Source: Certhia americana (Eukaryota > Chordata > Aves > Passeriformes > Certhiidae). Taken from it: 64,000 nucleotides of DNA. The notes under the pieces were generated by a model, which was given only the letters and a program-made list of their open reading frames with translations, made no database searches and was not told where the DNA came from. The stretch is taken from NCBI GenBank assembly GCA_018697195.1, contig CM031858.1, positions 82,095,133 to 82,159,132 on the forward strand, read 5' to 3'. Both the position numbers and the translations under genes were made by a program. Below, one piece after another: positions 12,489 to 26,100 of this stretch; position 1 is the stretch's first letter, and each line of letters begins with the position of its first letter.

Positions 12489-12810
12489 AGAAACACAGAT
12501 TGCTTTGGGTTGGAAGGGATATTAAAATTTCATCTAGTTCCAGCCCCCCTGCCATGGGCTGGGACACATTCCACTATACCAGGTTCAAAACTCCTTGCCT
12601 TGAACACCTCCAGGGATGATGCATCCCCAGCTTCTCTGGGCAACCTGTTCCAGTGCCTCACCAGCCTTATAGTAAAGAATTTCTCCCTAATACCTAATCT
12701 AAAGTTACATTCTTCTGGCTTAAAGCCATTACCCCTTGTTCTATCACTACATTCCCTTGTAAATGTCTCTCACCAGCTCTCTTGTTGGTCCCCTCTATGC
12801 ACTTGAAGTC
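12489..12810 (-). mobile_element. CR1 LINE 3' end, minus strand
   Basis: The plus strand reads the complement of a CR1 3' end. It begins CAGATTGCTTTGGGTTGGAA (the reversed tail), then TCTAGTTCCAGCCCCCCTGC, CACCTCCAGGGATGATGCAT, CTGGGCAACCTGTTCCAGTG, CAGCCTTATAGTAAAGAATT, and CCTTGTTCTATCACTACATT. About 320 bases of 3' untranslated region are present and reverse-transcriptase sequence is absent, the usual 5' truncation of CR1 copies. Open frames at 12358-12806 lie largely inside it and are not genes. Confidence 0.93.
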
Positions 12811-14604
12811 CTCAGCCTGCACTCACACACAGAAAAGGAAAGAAGGCAGCCTGGGATCAGCAACTGCAAGCCTGTATTGAAATGACCAGGTCTTGGAGTG
12901 ACAGAATATTTAGCCTCAAAAATGTTTCAATGCCTGACCTCTGAAGATACTGCCAAATAGACAACAATTCCAGTTGTAATATCTACTTGCACAAAGTAGA
13001 CATCTCTCAGCTGAGAACTGTCCACCATCTACATTTCAATGAAGCTACCAAAAAGCTGCCACTCAGAAGCATGCCTCAAAGGCAAGCTTGCCCAAGCCTG
13101 GAATGTAACGTACACTAGTCTTTCTTCAGCGAGGCTTTTGCCTTTCCAAATAAAGGCAAAAAATACTGCATCCAGCATAAGCACACAGAAAAAAAGAAAG
13201 GCATCAAACACTACAAAGAATCACACAGGGCCTTGAAACCAAGATGAAGATATGACAGAACATTAGAAGGTAAAGGAAGGAAATGAGAGAATCAGATCAG
13301 CAGAGCCTCAGAGACCAAATTTTATAAAGGGGTGGGTAATGGGTGAATTTGGAAAAGCAGGAAGCTGAAAGGTGGTGATACTCATTGAATGATAATATGT
13401 GAGCCTAAATGGGAAATCTGGAATAAGGTGATGAAAACAAGTTGAACTGGGGGAATTCTGAAGATGAAAATGCAGCAGCACAGGGACATCTCATGGGTAT
13501 CCAATGTAAATGAGCAAAACCTGACCCTCAGATTCGTTGTTCAAAGCTGTCAACTAGAACAGAGATGGAGGGGAAGAGAAGCTATGAAATAAACTTAAGG
13601 TGTTGATTTTTGGTCATATTGAGTTAAAAATGATGACTCATCCCGGGTGAAATACTGAGGGTGCCACCCTCAGCATGCGATCAGAAAAAAACATAAATCA
13701 GCACAGAACAGATGTGTATGGATGAACTGCCAGAAATAATGTACTTAGTGGGACAAACAGAGAGTGAAGGATAATGTTTTGGAGTACTTCAGGGACAAGA
13801 GAAGAAAAGAGATGTCATTAAAATAGCTGATGAAAGAAGAGTTAAAGGAAAACAAAGTGAATGGACTATTATCCTGAAAGCAAATGGTCCACAAACACCA
13901 GCAGCATTGCTAACAACTCTCAAAAAGAAGAAATAAAGTCAATTCCCTAAGATGCAATAGCAACTAACACATTATGGGTTCTGCTTAGGGCAGTACTCAG
14001 AAACTCAGCAGTAGGAGACCAATGGAAAATCAGCAATATCCATCTCAGCTAAATGAATAAAGATGATGGAGCTCTCATTTTTGGGCATGAACAAACATTA
14101 CAGAAGTAGATATGTATAATTTATTTAGAAGAGGGAAGTCAATATATAAACAGTGTTCCTGAGAAACAAAAGGAAAGATCAGGTGAGAAGGCTGTACTTT
14201 GCCTAAAATATTTTTACTTGTTTTTAAAGAAAAAAAACAGAACTCAACCAAGTTATTTGGTGCTACAAATCCGTATTTCAGGAATTTCAGTTAATAAACA
14301 CCTCAGAAGTATTCATCCATTTATTTCCTGGAAATAAATGCAGCTTACAAGTATATGTCTATTTTTACATAAAAATATGTCCAATTTTGTCCACACACAC
14401 ACATATGTGTGTCAAGAGATTAAACAATAAAAGGGAAATACTTTATAGGCCATAGAAGAGATTATATAGAATTATATAGTCATAATTTTATTAATTAATA
14501 CAGACGGGCAACTAAAATCTAGTCTAGAGTTTTAAAGCCCACTTACTGAATGACAAATTTTTTTTAAGGGACTTCTAACGGCAGTAGGCCACAAAACTAA
14601 ACTT
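12811..14604. other. Purine-rich unique stretch, no gene seen
   Basis: Much of 13240-14200 is strand-asymmetric, with many GAAA and GGAA words on the plus strand. A CA/TG dinucleotide tract is at 14392-14412. No recognisable repeat family or exon. Confidence 0.5.
14392..14412. repeat. CA repeat merging into a palindrome
   Basis: A short CA run turns into its own complement through CATATG, giving a self-complementary core (ACACACATATGTGTGT). Confidence 0.8.
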
Positions 14605-14740
14605 TTAGAATCATGGAATTTTTTTGATTGGAAAAGACCTGTAAGATCATAAAATCCAAATAATTTCACTCTTCTGGTGCTGAACATTATTACCAGTAGA
14701 TCTATTTAGTCCAGAAATGTTTGAAAACCACCATGCCTGA
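14605..14740 (-). mobile_element. Old CR1 LINE 3' tail, minus strand
   Basis: TAGAATCATGGAATTTTTTT, then GGAAAAGACCTGTAAGATCA and AAAATCCAA are a worn version of the reversed CR1 tail. The later words (GCTGAACATT, AACCACCATGCCTGAATTCT) are weaker matches to the adjoining untranslated region. This copy is noticeably more diverged than those at 8.0 and 12.5 kb. Confidence 0.72.
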
Positions 14741-16997
14741 ATTCTGCACTGCTCTAGGACCATTACAAAGAGGTAATGATTTTGGAAAAATGAGCAATAC
14801 TTCTAGACGAAACTTCTGGTATTATAGGAAATGAATGCTAAAGGCAATCTGTGACATAAACATAGCTTTTTGTAGTAGTGTGATTATTGCTAATTTTCTG
14901 CAGGAAAAAATTCAGAACAACCAGAAACAGTTCCACCTGTCAGTTGCCATATTATTTATAATTTCTCATGTGTTTATACTCCAAGTGCCTCTCTCCATGT
15001 AAGTTAGTTCTACATGTGTTACATTAAAATAAAATCTTTTTTAGCTCAAAAGTATTCCAAGACTACTGTATCTAAAAATAAGTATTTAGTGTCTTAACCA
15101 TGTTAAACAGAGAGAATTTTAATAAAAAGATATTCTTACTAAGTGAAAAATAAACAGATTGAGGAGCAGCTTCACAGGGCATTCAGTGCTGAACCCTTTT
15201 CATTTAAATGAGCTCTGCCACTAGCTTCAGCTGGATCAACAATAAGCCTGCAGTTATTTGTTCTCAGTTAAGTTTTCAATAAGCTTTGACTGACATATGT
15301 GCACTTTGCTGAATTCAGCAGTACAGCACAGTAATCAATGCATTGGAGAACTAAGCTATTTTTTGAGAGGCACCTGCCTCATATCAAATTTGAAAAATTC
15401 TTAAAGACTAAGCTATTTGTTTTATATGGGTCTGGAAACAGATACTCAAGTTGTATCTATCTGTTCATGTGTACTTTGTGAAATCCTTGGAAAAAAACTA
15501 TGTAACCTCCTATATTTTATTTTCATTATATTTAAATTAACCTTCACATTTCAAGATAAGTTAATTATTTTAGAATGCAGGCTGTTGTCATTTTATCAAA
15601 ATCACCAAGGAAAACTAGGTTTGAGTGTTTGGTCTGTAGCACAAAGCTGAGGGAAGATCAACATAAATCTGTCCCACAGGGATTTTGCACAGAATGCTGA
15701 GCTCAGACACACACCATGGAACTTACTGTGCAGGAGACATACTGTGAATTGTAAACACCATATCACAAAGCTGATAGCTTCAGGCTGCGGGCTTGCTTCC
15801 TTTCTTGATGGAACTTTCATTGATGGAACTTTCATTGATGGTTTCAGATGACGAGTATCATTCCCATATATCTACCTTAGTGAAAAGATTAGCCAAGATA
15901 CAGCATTCCTGCATTATTTCTTTTTGAGTCAATTCAACCAGAAAATTTTTAAAAGTCATTTAACAAGCAAGTGAACTCCTGTATGTATGTCATCATCCTC
16001 CTAGTACTCAAAAGGCTGCAGTGGCCGGGACCCAAAGGACAGTGTAACCCTTGAACAGAGAGAAGGGAAACACTCTCTTCTCAATTCAACTAGTCCACTG
16101 CAAAGCTTTTATAAGGAATAATTCTCTTTTGCTGTAATAAGAAAACAAGAACATGTTGCTTCTGTGAAATGTGTTTGAATATCTGGGCATTAACGACAGC
16201 CTTAGGTCTACCCCAAAATAAGGTAAACCTGCTCCAAACCTTAATATTCTGTGTCGAAAATTGAAATAAGAAGTGAGAATTAAGATATGGATGTTAGGGT
16301 TTTTTCTTCTAAATATACTTTTTCTGCTATATAGTTCTATTATGCAGAAAATGATAGAAGGAGTGATAATGCTGAAAACAGCACGAGAAACCTTCTTTCC
16401 TAGTATTTTCAGTAAGGTCATAAACAATGGTCACACCTGGTTACTCATCCAAGGGAGACAAAAAAAAAGAAAGAGATAATGTAGTTCAAGAAATTTAGAA
16501 TGTCCTCCCTGAGCTCTTCATACAAGAATGTACTGATGGCTTATTTTGCCAGTACTCACTTGATTTTAAAAACCCCCCAGCTATTAGTGCTCACTCAGCT
16601 AGGCACACAGAGACCTTCAAGAGAAAAGAATCCAGGAAAAAGTTTTCTTGGGCACCAAGCTGACTAAAACAAACATTTTCTTAACACCAGTAAAGGAGTA
16701 TTTTTTTCTTTAGCTATTATCATCTAACTAATTACAAGCTGGTATGCTAACTAACATCAATCCCCTCTAAAAACCTTTTACTCTAGAAGAAGCAGACTGC
16801 TAAGGGAGAACCATCAAAGAAAAATGCAAGACTGTAATATTGCTTTGGAAAAGAGTTTCATACTGCCTTCCAAAATAAATCAGTTTTGTTTTAGAAGCTC
16901 TCCTTAACCTCCCAAATTAGGGGGGATTTTGGTGAATTATTTTTTCCAATAAAATATATTTTTTTGCTATCCCAGAAAGCATTTTATTCATTACCTG
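14741..16997. other. AT-rich unique stretch, no gene seen
   Basis: No repeat family recognised. A 15-base tandem duplication is at 15805-15841. Two antiparallel frames at 16086-16479 (113 and 68 codons) overlap and have no recognisable domain. Confidence 0.5.
15805..15841. repeat. 15-base tandem duplication, about 2.5 copies
   Basis: The unit TTGATGGAACTTTCA occurs twice head to tail and begins a third time (TTGATGG). The copies are identical, which suggests recent slippage. Confidence 0.9.
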
Positions 16998-17041
16998 CTC
17001 TCTCTCATTCTCTCTCTCTTTTTTTTTTTTTTTTTTTTTTT
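16998..17041. repeat. CT-rich tract followed by 23 T
   Basis: A short CT repeat runs directly into a 23-base T run (17019-17041). No retroelement body was recognised on either side, so the T run cannot be assigned as a reversed poly(A) tail. Confidence 0.9.
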
Positions 17042-18659
17042 CTTCTAATCTGTGTCTTGGTTATAGGTGGATACATGATGCAGCAATTAGCAATTAGTTA
17101 TTAACAATATGAGCTTTTTGTCCCAGCCTTTCATTTTCATCAATTTTGGTGGGAAATAGCTCAGAAAAAAGTGAACAAATATTTTTATATATGAATGATT
17201 TTGTTGACTGCATCTTAGAATGACCACATGTTCCTATAACTGCTGATAGTCTTTACAAACCTTCCTATAGGTATGGAAGAAGGAGCTTGAGGTTTACAGA
17301 AGTTTCTAAACTTCTTCCTTCTTCAAAATAAAATACCAAAGAGCACCTTTGGGTCTTTAAACTCAAATAAAACTACAAAATCTTATAATGCTGTACATTA
17401 TTGCAGTCCTTCACTAGAAAATTTTGTATGCTGGCAAACACTACAGATATTTAGAAAAACCTGCATCAAATTTGCATGCAAAAACTTTCTGTTATCTCCC
17501 ATCTATCCCACAATTTATGAAACTTGGTACCCTGGGTATATTTCTCAAACATATTTTTACAGATTTTCTGGCAGATTTCACCTGATGGTTTCTCTGTAGA
17601 CATTGAAATATGGGACAGCCTGAGTTACTTTGATTTTTCAAATTTGGTGCTGATAAAACTGACTACTACAGTTGCTATAAAATATCTCTGGATCTTTCCT
17701 CTTTAATTTGCTTAGCTAAATTAGGAGCAGCTAAGTTCATGTCCTGACTGATTTTTTCTGTGCTCATAATATAATACATTTGCATAAAGCAAAGAGAAAA
17801 GCATTGACTAAACTTCCAGCAACTTCAAACCCTCTAAGGACACATTATGACTATGCCAAGTGTTGCAGGGGCAGGTGCTTATTTTGAATAATTATATTCA
17901 TGCTAGGTAGGCAATGGATTCATGTTTGGGTTAACCTGTCACAGGAAACCCAAGGAACAGACTTGTGGGACTTTTTTTCCTCTTCTATAACACAAATGCA
18001 GTTCTTAAAGCCTTCCCAGCTACCACTGGAAGAGCCCATGTTTCCTTTTGTAACTTTAAAAGCTTTAAAATATTCAGTCCTCAAACACAAATAATTTGAT
18101 GGTGATTAGAAAAATATTACATGCCTTTAGGATTCTCTATTCTGGAAGATCTATTTTTCACCAATTACACAGCTCAACTAAGTAGACACTGGCAGGAATA
18201 TTGCATTGGTTTCTTAGTTTGCCCTGTTCATGTCTCTTCTGCACTCACTGTTACTTCTCAGATGGGCCTAACTTCTTAATCAACATTTTTCCAATACACC
18301 CATTCACTTTCAATCTCTTATTCTGATTAGTTCCAGTCTTGTCTGTAACCTATTTCCATTGACAGGAGAAATAATTATTCTTTTGATGCCTTCACAGGAA
18401 TCTCTCTTTCAGGAGATCAGTAGTCTTGCTGAATCTGTCAGCAATAGGCCTAAACTAAAGCACTTGGTTAAAAGGTTTCAAACAGTCCTTTAGGCGATCA
18501 CACATAAAGTTTATAAATGGATATATTCTTTTTAAGTTTATTAGAGCAACCTAATTTCTTGAAATAAATGTGACTTTAGGTGAAAGAATAAACCATGTTG
18601 CAAATCAGCAGCAAAGAATGTGGTCTGCAAGGCAGTCACTGAATTATTTGAAAGGCATT

Positions 18660-18669
18660 GGGGGGGGGG
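18660..18669. repeat. Run of ten G
   Basis: A homopolymer of ten G in an AT-rich context. It may be a slippage or sequencing-error site. Confidence 0.9.
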
Positions 18670-21600
18670 TTATATTTTAGTATTAGGCTATGCAGCAGAC
18701 AAAAACAAATCCACTTCTATTCAGATTGAAGCAAATAATTGATACTACAACAATCATCATAAATAATCAGTGTGAATGATTTTTTTCTTTAAGGAATTAT
18801 GTTCCTGTCTTGTTATTCCAATAGATAAGTGCTGCAAGAACCTAGAGGAAGAAGAATTGGAAGATTAACCTTGTATCTTTTCTACCTGTTGATTTCTGAC
18901 ATATCCTCATGCTATCTAAGTAATTAATTTCCTATGTCTCATAACATGATTTTCTCACTAGTTCAGAGACATGCTTACAGTCATTGAAGCATCATGTCAT
19001 CTTCTCAGAGTTGTCCTGCTTTCTCCTACTCTCTCTTCCTACAGCTTGATTATTTATTCACTGTCTTTCGTTTCCAGAAGGATCTGTCTGGCTGAACCTA
19101 TTCTATGAGGCCACCATATATAAACACAGCAATCACATGCTTAAAGCATTATTTCACCACCAATCACCAAAGTGGGAACATCTATGCTGTCAGGCAAGCT
19201 GACATAGAAATCTGTAGAGTAAAACCACTGTGCTGTACCATTTATTTCTTTCTAGATTCTTTCTCACAGATTTTCCTTCATCCTTTTGATTAGGGTTTAG
19301 GACAGTCTGCCCATGTAATGACAGTTTATATGGACCTTCTGGCTTTCAGTGGAGACATGTAAATGCAAATTAGCCAGTTCTTGCAGACCTGCATTGCTTC
19401 ATTGGCTTACAACGGCTGTATGAATATTACTGATTATAAAGCTGGTAGGTTTGTTATCTCTCTTCTCTAAGGATTCAATAATTGTCTTTTACCCAATTTT
19501 AGCTAGATAAGTCCTTTACAGACATTTATCCTAATGTAGATTTCCGCCTGTAAGTACAGGTTTTTTCTTACAAAAAGTCTTACAGACTTTCTTCTCAGTC
19601 TGGGTGCCATACTGTTATACCACAGATTCCCAAGAAATTGTATTAGATGTTAGAATAAAATTTCAGTGGAGTTACCTTTCTTGAAAGAACCTTGACAAGT
19701 TTTGGTCAGGGCCAAGTTGAAAACTCCAGAACAATTTCCAGTTATGATTCAGGAATTAAAATGGGCAAGTGTCCATTTCTAGCAGTGATTTAAAAGTGGT
19801 GACCTAGTTTTAGGGTGTGGGGGACTAGATTTCATTAGCACACTCATAGAACACAAAGAGTCCAAATTTTAACCACTACCATAGATATTGTGGATCTACA
19901 AAAAATTTGAGATAAAACACAGTGGAAATTATTGAGATGTTTTTAGCTAGGCACCAACAAGAGCCTTGTCCTCTCCATCTGGCAATTGCATACTTGAATA
20001 ATAAAAAGAAACCAGCAATTATTTGTATAGTATAGCAACCACATTCCTCTTCATTAAAGCCTTGTTCTGCATCATGTTATGATTCTTCTGTTGCATTGAT
20101 AAGGAATGAATTCAGTTTCACATTATCTCATCATTAGCTTCCAGGCTTAGGGACTGCTACCTAGCTGAAAACAGGGATTTCCACTGACTTGTCTTTTCTT
20201 CTTGCTCAGGCTGAAGAAATGCTCATTATTCCTTCTCCTGAGAGCTTGATTCATGTTATCCTGGCTACTCATTTCTCTGTTTTGTTTTGTTGGTAGGGTT
20301 TGGGCTTGGGTTCTTTTTCTGGGGGAGGAGAGGTAGTATGGGGAGGAGTAGGCAATCCACACAGTCTCATTTTTCAAGTTTTCTTTCTCAGACTTCCAGA
20401 ACTTCTTATTTTATTACTTTTCCTAATTTTAACTATTTCAGGTATTCATCTGAATTTCCCCCATCATTTAATTTATAAGCAGTCCTTCAAAACATGAGAG
20501 AAATTTTCATACTCTGCCTGAATGCCACAATTAATTTTATCCATCACATGCTTTTCAAAACTGTTTTTCAGCTCATGTTCACATACTCTACCTTACTTGT
20601 TGGACATTCCAGAACTTGTCTTAATTCGAGCATAAGCTATTAGTTTAAATTAGAGCTGCTGTAAGAAATTCATTAACAGACTGATGTCTGATGAAAAAGG
20701 CTTCCTCACATTCTTGTATGATTATATCTTTTCTAAGCTAGAGAAAAAAATGCAGACCAATGAAGAAAGAAGGAGGGAGAAGTGGGAATAAAATAAGTTA
20801 GAAATAAATTAGAATCATACTAAACAAGTTTGGAGAGACAAGCTGCACCAGTATGAAATTCAGTGAATAAAACAAGCTGCCTGTATTTGCAATTACAGAC
20901 TTATGATGCAATTGCCTGTTAATGGCTCAGTTAAATTGTGAAGTATATAAAAATATATTAGTTACACAGATAATAACAGATATCTCAGGCTATAAATGTG
21001 ATTTATATGAAACTGTTTTCCATTACTTCATCAATGAATTAACATTAAAAGTCTTCACAGAAAATAGTTGCTGAGCTGGTAATTCTGTCATCCATTCTCT
21101 ATCGTTTCATTCAGGCAAGAGTAGGACTTGTTTCTTCTGTGTCTCTGCTGTTGCATTTATAAATGTAGCAGTGCTTGACTCAATAAATCTCTGGATATCT
21201 GTAGTTTTCTCATTTTTCCTCTCAAGCTAACATGCCACCAGTTTGGCCAGTGCTGGACTGCTCCTTAAGGGTTAGTACACGATACAAAAACCTCAGATTT
21301 CATACAAATACTTATTTCATTGTAAGCACGATTCTAGCTTTATCTGTCATTCTGGGTTGATAACAAATCACATAAATGGACACATCTCCCAGGAGGGATC
21401 TAGAATATACACCTTCAAAAGACTGTCTCTACCAACACTCATGATTATATGCTGATTGCCACGTAGTTCTGGGAAGCAATGACTTCTGAAGCTCCCAACA
21501 CATTTGTTTAGGCAAGCTGTAAATAAAATCAGGATGGAAAGTTGATGCAAAAGTAAAGCACCATAGAAGTCTTGTTTCCTTTTATGCAGTACCACAAGAC

Positions 21601-24600
21601 TCCTCTGCAGCTCATTTAGCAGTATCCACAGTGTGAAGTCAAAGCTAAATGTCTCTGCAGCAGTCAGAGTGCCCGAGACTTGCAGCCATGGGCCAGAGTT
21701 CACCTTTATGCTTGCTGATATTTGAGACATTTCCTTATTCTCCCACTGTGTTTCACAAGCAGGAGACACTGCAGCAGAAGAAAAGGAGATGTCTTTTTAA
21801 GTTTGCTGAGACAGTGCTCTCCTGAAGACCAAACAGGCTAGGATCAGCCAGTTCCACAGTGCTGAAGCAGACCCAATACCTAATCCACTCTTTCTAGGCC
21901 TGCTTATCATAGCATAGTCTGCTTCCCTTTTCAGGCTTGTTGGAACCTCCCTGAAAAAACTAAAAAGGGACTATGCTGCAGCCATCTTGACAAGACTTCT
22001 CTTTCCTTTAATCCAGCACAAAGTATTCTAAAAATATCTAAGGCTTGTTAGCTCCATTTTGCAGACTGGTTAAATACCAGAGCTTGAAGCAGCAACCTGA
22101 AATCTATGCTAAGTCTAAAACTCTTAAGACTGTGAGAACGAAAGACTGTGATAATAAGATAAAAAAGAGTTGACACAGTGAAACTGATATTGATGGTAGA
22201 GTTCAATAAGTGCAGATTCATATTCAGGTAAGTTTTCTTACAGTCACTATAAAGAATTTACCTTCTAACAGCCATTCTTCTGAATAAAAAGAGAAGAGCA
22301 TCTGTTACAATACAGATGTTGACAGCCATCTACCCAAAGCCTCAGCAAAAGCATTAGAAATTTTGATAAATTACACAATTCTATTTTCTTCTGCCTTCCA
22401 CCTGTGCACGGTTTGGAGGTGTTAGATAATACTCATTGTTTCCTGACTACTTTCTCAAGCATGTGTTCAAATACAGTCAATTTCCATTAAATTTCTTGCT
22501 TGTGATTTCTGAGCAGAAGTTCTTTTTACTGTTTGCATTTTATTTTTTCTGCCTTGTTTATTTGTTTGCTGTGAAAATTGGAAGTGACAAGTTAATGATA
22601 AAAAGGAATAAAGAATGTTTATGATCCATCTCAGACGACCATATTTATTTGTAAGTTTATTTAGTTTAATGGTCTTACTGTCACTACAAAAGACTCTTAC
22701 ATCTATAGGTAAGAACTTCATGCATGTAGCATAAGATGAAAAAATTCCTCACTTCAAGTTCATTACTATTTTTGGAACTTGTAGAGGAATTTATTTGGCC
22801 AACTTCCTCCCTGTTCAAATGGCAAATTTATTGGCAGAGTCCCAGGTAATAAGAGTTGTCTGCCTCATCTATTTTAAAACATCTGCAACATAGATGTCTT
22901 CATATGATCTAGTTTCCTAGAACTCTTCCATAACAACTGGAAGAAAGAGTTACTGCTATATATCATCTCAAGGTGGGTATCTGAAGTACATCAGATGCAT
23001 CATGCACCTCACACCTCACTCTTTTTAAAAAAGTAATATGAAAGCAACTGTCTCAGGCATGGATATTCAAAATTAAATAAGTCAAATTCTTCCTTCAGAT
23101 TGTTCTGTTGCAAGATGAAAATGGAGACTAACAATAATTCTACCATCTTTGGATCTTTAGATACATTTTAGCATGCAGATACTAATAGGCCTTTTAGAGA
23201 TAAAATGCTTAGAGCAAGCAAGCCCCTGAAACTAAACTGAGTAAAAGAAGGACTCTAAGCTGCTGTAGGAAAGAGATCAGCAGGTTGTCCATCTCTGAAG
23301 GGAAGTCATAAATGAGGCCAGGAGTTATCTGGACACAGAAGAAAACAATGAACCCCCTAAAAACTTCAGTCTCCTCGAGGCAGATAAACTGCATGAAGAA
23401 GTACAGGAAGTTGTTATTTTACTGCATGTGGCAGTCTTTCCGATGAGCAGGTGATATATGTACACACATTTCTCAAGGGAAAGGATTTTTCCTGAGCCAT
23501 AGGATTGGAGGAGCTCTGTGGGAAAAGGGCAGTTCAGTAACTTCTATGTAGAGTTCGACCTCCAACTCAGCAGTTTCAGTTTTTTTGCGAAAGCTGAAAC
23601 TGGAGAGGTTTATCAGTAGAGCTTCCAGGAATATTAATGCCCAGTGTCACTGTCAGGCAGTGACATTGTGGGACCATCACTGGCATAGGTACAAGCATTA
23701 CACTAGGCCCACAGTCAGTGGACCTATGAGATATGTTCAGGAAGCCCTTTAAAACATCATTATCAAAAAGTCTAAGATACATAAGTGTCTCATCACTTGG
23801 CTCAGAAATTACTGTTTTCCCCATAAGTTCAGTTATGTGCACTCTACTGTCAAATTACTTCCAAAATCCTATTACACAAATCTCATTTTTCAAACAGCAT
23901 GGTCAGCATAAAATATGTCAACTTACACACTATGATACATGAAAGACTTGCATGCCAGAATCCCCATTTATGGACCACCTGCCATCTGAAACATACAACA
24001 AAAGATGAAAGGTCAAGGCGAAACCTCTTCTACCATTGCACTTGGCTTGCAATAGCCATTTAGTAAATAAAAGAGGACTTTTATCCATCAATACTTAGAG
24101 AAATAAATCATTTTTCTAAGAGTTCCCTGAACACTATATGAAGAATTATCTAGCAATAAGGAAAAAAGTAAATCCCACTTAGCACATACCGTTCTACCGT
24201 GGAACTTGAATACAAAGTCATTAAACAGAGTTGGAAGAAAATGCTGGAAGTAAATCTCTCCAAAACCACATTCCTGAGACTTTAAGCAGCTTCTCAGTCT
24301 CATGAAATCAACCAACAGGAGCAAATTCTCCATAATCCCAGCAGCACTGAACACAGACTTCACACATACTTTGCTGTACTAATTGCAATGAACAGTCCCT
24401 ACAGCAGAGCCCTGAGTTCTCTGCCTGCTGCGCTTGGACAAGTGTAGGAGGTTTCCCCCAATGCACCAGAGGTTATCAAGGCATATAGGTAATTGATAAT
24501 AGGCAACTATTAGATACCAACATGAACTGATCTATCCAGGCTGTGCAAGACAGAAATGCCCAGCTGTCAGTGAAAGGCATTTCCCAGGAAATAATAATTT

Positions 24601-24802
24601 CATCTTTCTTTTTTTGTGGAGATATTTTCATCTCCTCAATGGAAACATGACAAGAAATTCCTCTTTTATGTTATAAACTCCTCTCTATGTTATAAAGAAC
24701 TCTCTTTCTAACATACAATCATGTCTTCCCTTAACACTGACCTCTTCATATTCCACAGATTATACACTACATGTTTCCATCCCTTAAGTGATCAGTATCT
24801 AT

Positions 24803-24893
24803 TCACCTTTCTCAGCTTCTCTTTTTCTTGCTTTCCATTTCTGTTTTTCTCTCTATTTAGTTCTTTTCACCCTCCCAGTGTTCCTTCTGCTTC
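24803..24893. repeat. Pyrimidine-rich tract
   Basis: About 90 bases dominated by C and T on the plus strand (CTTTT, TTTCTC and CCTCCC words). This explains the Ser/Phe-rich 73-codon frame at 24721-24942, so that frame is not treated as a gene. Confidence 0.7.
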
Positions 24894-25269
24894 CTATGTA
24901 ACAATACGTATTTCTTACAGAAATGGTTTAGCTGATGCATAATTAAGTTCTGAATAATTGTTCTTAACATGTATTTTGGTTTGAAAACTGCTACCACTAC
25001 TTTGAGACTTGGAAGACACTTCGGGCTCATGTCCAAGGTAATTTTTCTTCCGCAAGAATATCGGCAGGTCTACTAAAGAACACCAACAATGCCTACAAAG
25101 GCCTGTCCTGTCTACTGATCCTTGGAAAGTCCTGTCAAAGGATAAAATATTCTCATGATTAGTTTTCCTAAATAGTTAAATTTACTATTTAAATTTCCCA
25201 AATGCTTTCCATAATATACATTTTATGAAGTATCATTTGTTCTTGCTTATGCTGTGTAATGTATTCATG

Positions 25270-26100
25270 ACGAAGCAGCAAAGAGACTACATTGAAAGTT
25301 TTGCAGATGATATTAAGTTATTTCATGTAATAAAGATGGGAAATGATTATGAAGAAGAATGTGATTCTGAATAACAGGGTAATCATCACAGACTCTTCAT
25401 GGAATACTGGCTCTGATCTGACCCAATTGTGGGGCTGGAATATATATTTGGGTTGAGAAATATTATTCAATAGTTGTCAAGATAGGAAATTAAATGTTAG
25501 GAACAATTAAGAAAGTAACAGAGAACAAAACAGAAAGCATTATTAGGCTGTGGTGTAAATTCATGGTGGACCACGTTCTGAGACACTGGGTGGGATTCAT
25601 GTCGCTCCATTGAAAAATGCAGATGTAATCTGAAAGGATAAACAAAGTGGTGTGAACGCACAGGGATTTGGAAGGGATTCTGTATGAGGAATGAATAACA
25701 AGATTAACCTCTTGCTAAAGGGATGGCAGAGATGAGAATGGTGCAGCTATAAAGTCATCTGTGACATGGAGCAGTCAAAATCTCACTCTATCTGCTGCTA
25801 TAAGAACCAGGGGCAGCAAATATGCCTTACAGCACAAACCAAAGGGAAGAGCTTTCTTTTGCAAGCAATGCATAGCTGAGCTGTGAAATGCCTTCCCTGA
25901 AGAAATAGAAGGTGAAAAATATTGACATTTTCTCTTTAAAAGATGGTAGAAAAATCCATTGAGGGATATGGAAAACAGAAATTACCTCCGTTCCAGTAAC
26001 CTCAGTGTCACTGCAGGCTGAATGTCAAGAGAACAATTTGGGGAAGCCTGCCGACAGAAACAGGATATTGATCTAAATGAACCTTCTACTTGAATCCATG
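25270..26100 (+). mobile_element. Ancient CR1/L3-type LINE fossil, plus strand
   Basis: Scattered blocks follow, in the right order, the C-terminal reverse-transcriptase region and 3' untranslated region of the old CR1/L3 lineage known from turtles and crocodiles. They include TTTTGCAGATGATATTAAGT (25298-25317; the catalytic YADD/FADD box region), TTAGGAACAATTAAGAAAGT near 25497, AACAAAACAGAAAGCATTAT near 25524, and AAGAACCAGGGGCAGCAAAT near 25802. Near 26050-26085, GCCTGCCGACAGAAACAGGA and GATCTAAATGAACC match the end region. Many indels and stops make it non-coding. Divergence is far greater than in the other CR1 copies here, so the insertion probably predates songbirds. Assignment rests on remembered consensus and needs alignment. 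Confidence 0.7.

Larger units (their letters stand above)
17042..25269. other. Long unique stretch, no gene seen
   Basis: About 8.2 kb without a recognised mobile element. Landmarks are ten G at 18660-18669, a short dyad with arms GTCACTG/CAGTGAC near 23645-23670, and a pyrimidine-rich tract at 24803-24893. The longest frame, 133 codons on the minus strand at 21368-21769, contains no domain I can name and no splice-site arrangement that would support it. Confidence 0.5.

Noticed and set aside
12426..12806. 126-codon plus-strand frame
   Set aside because: Most of it is antisense CR1 3' untranslated region.
21368..21769. 133-codon minus-strand frame
   Set aside because: No recognised domain, ordinary composition, and no neighbouring exon; consistent with chance among many frames.
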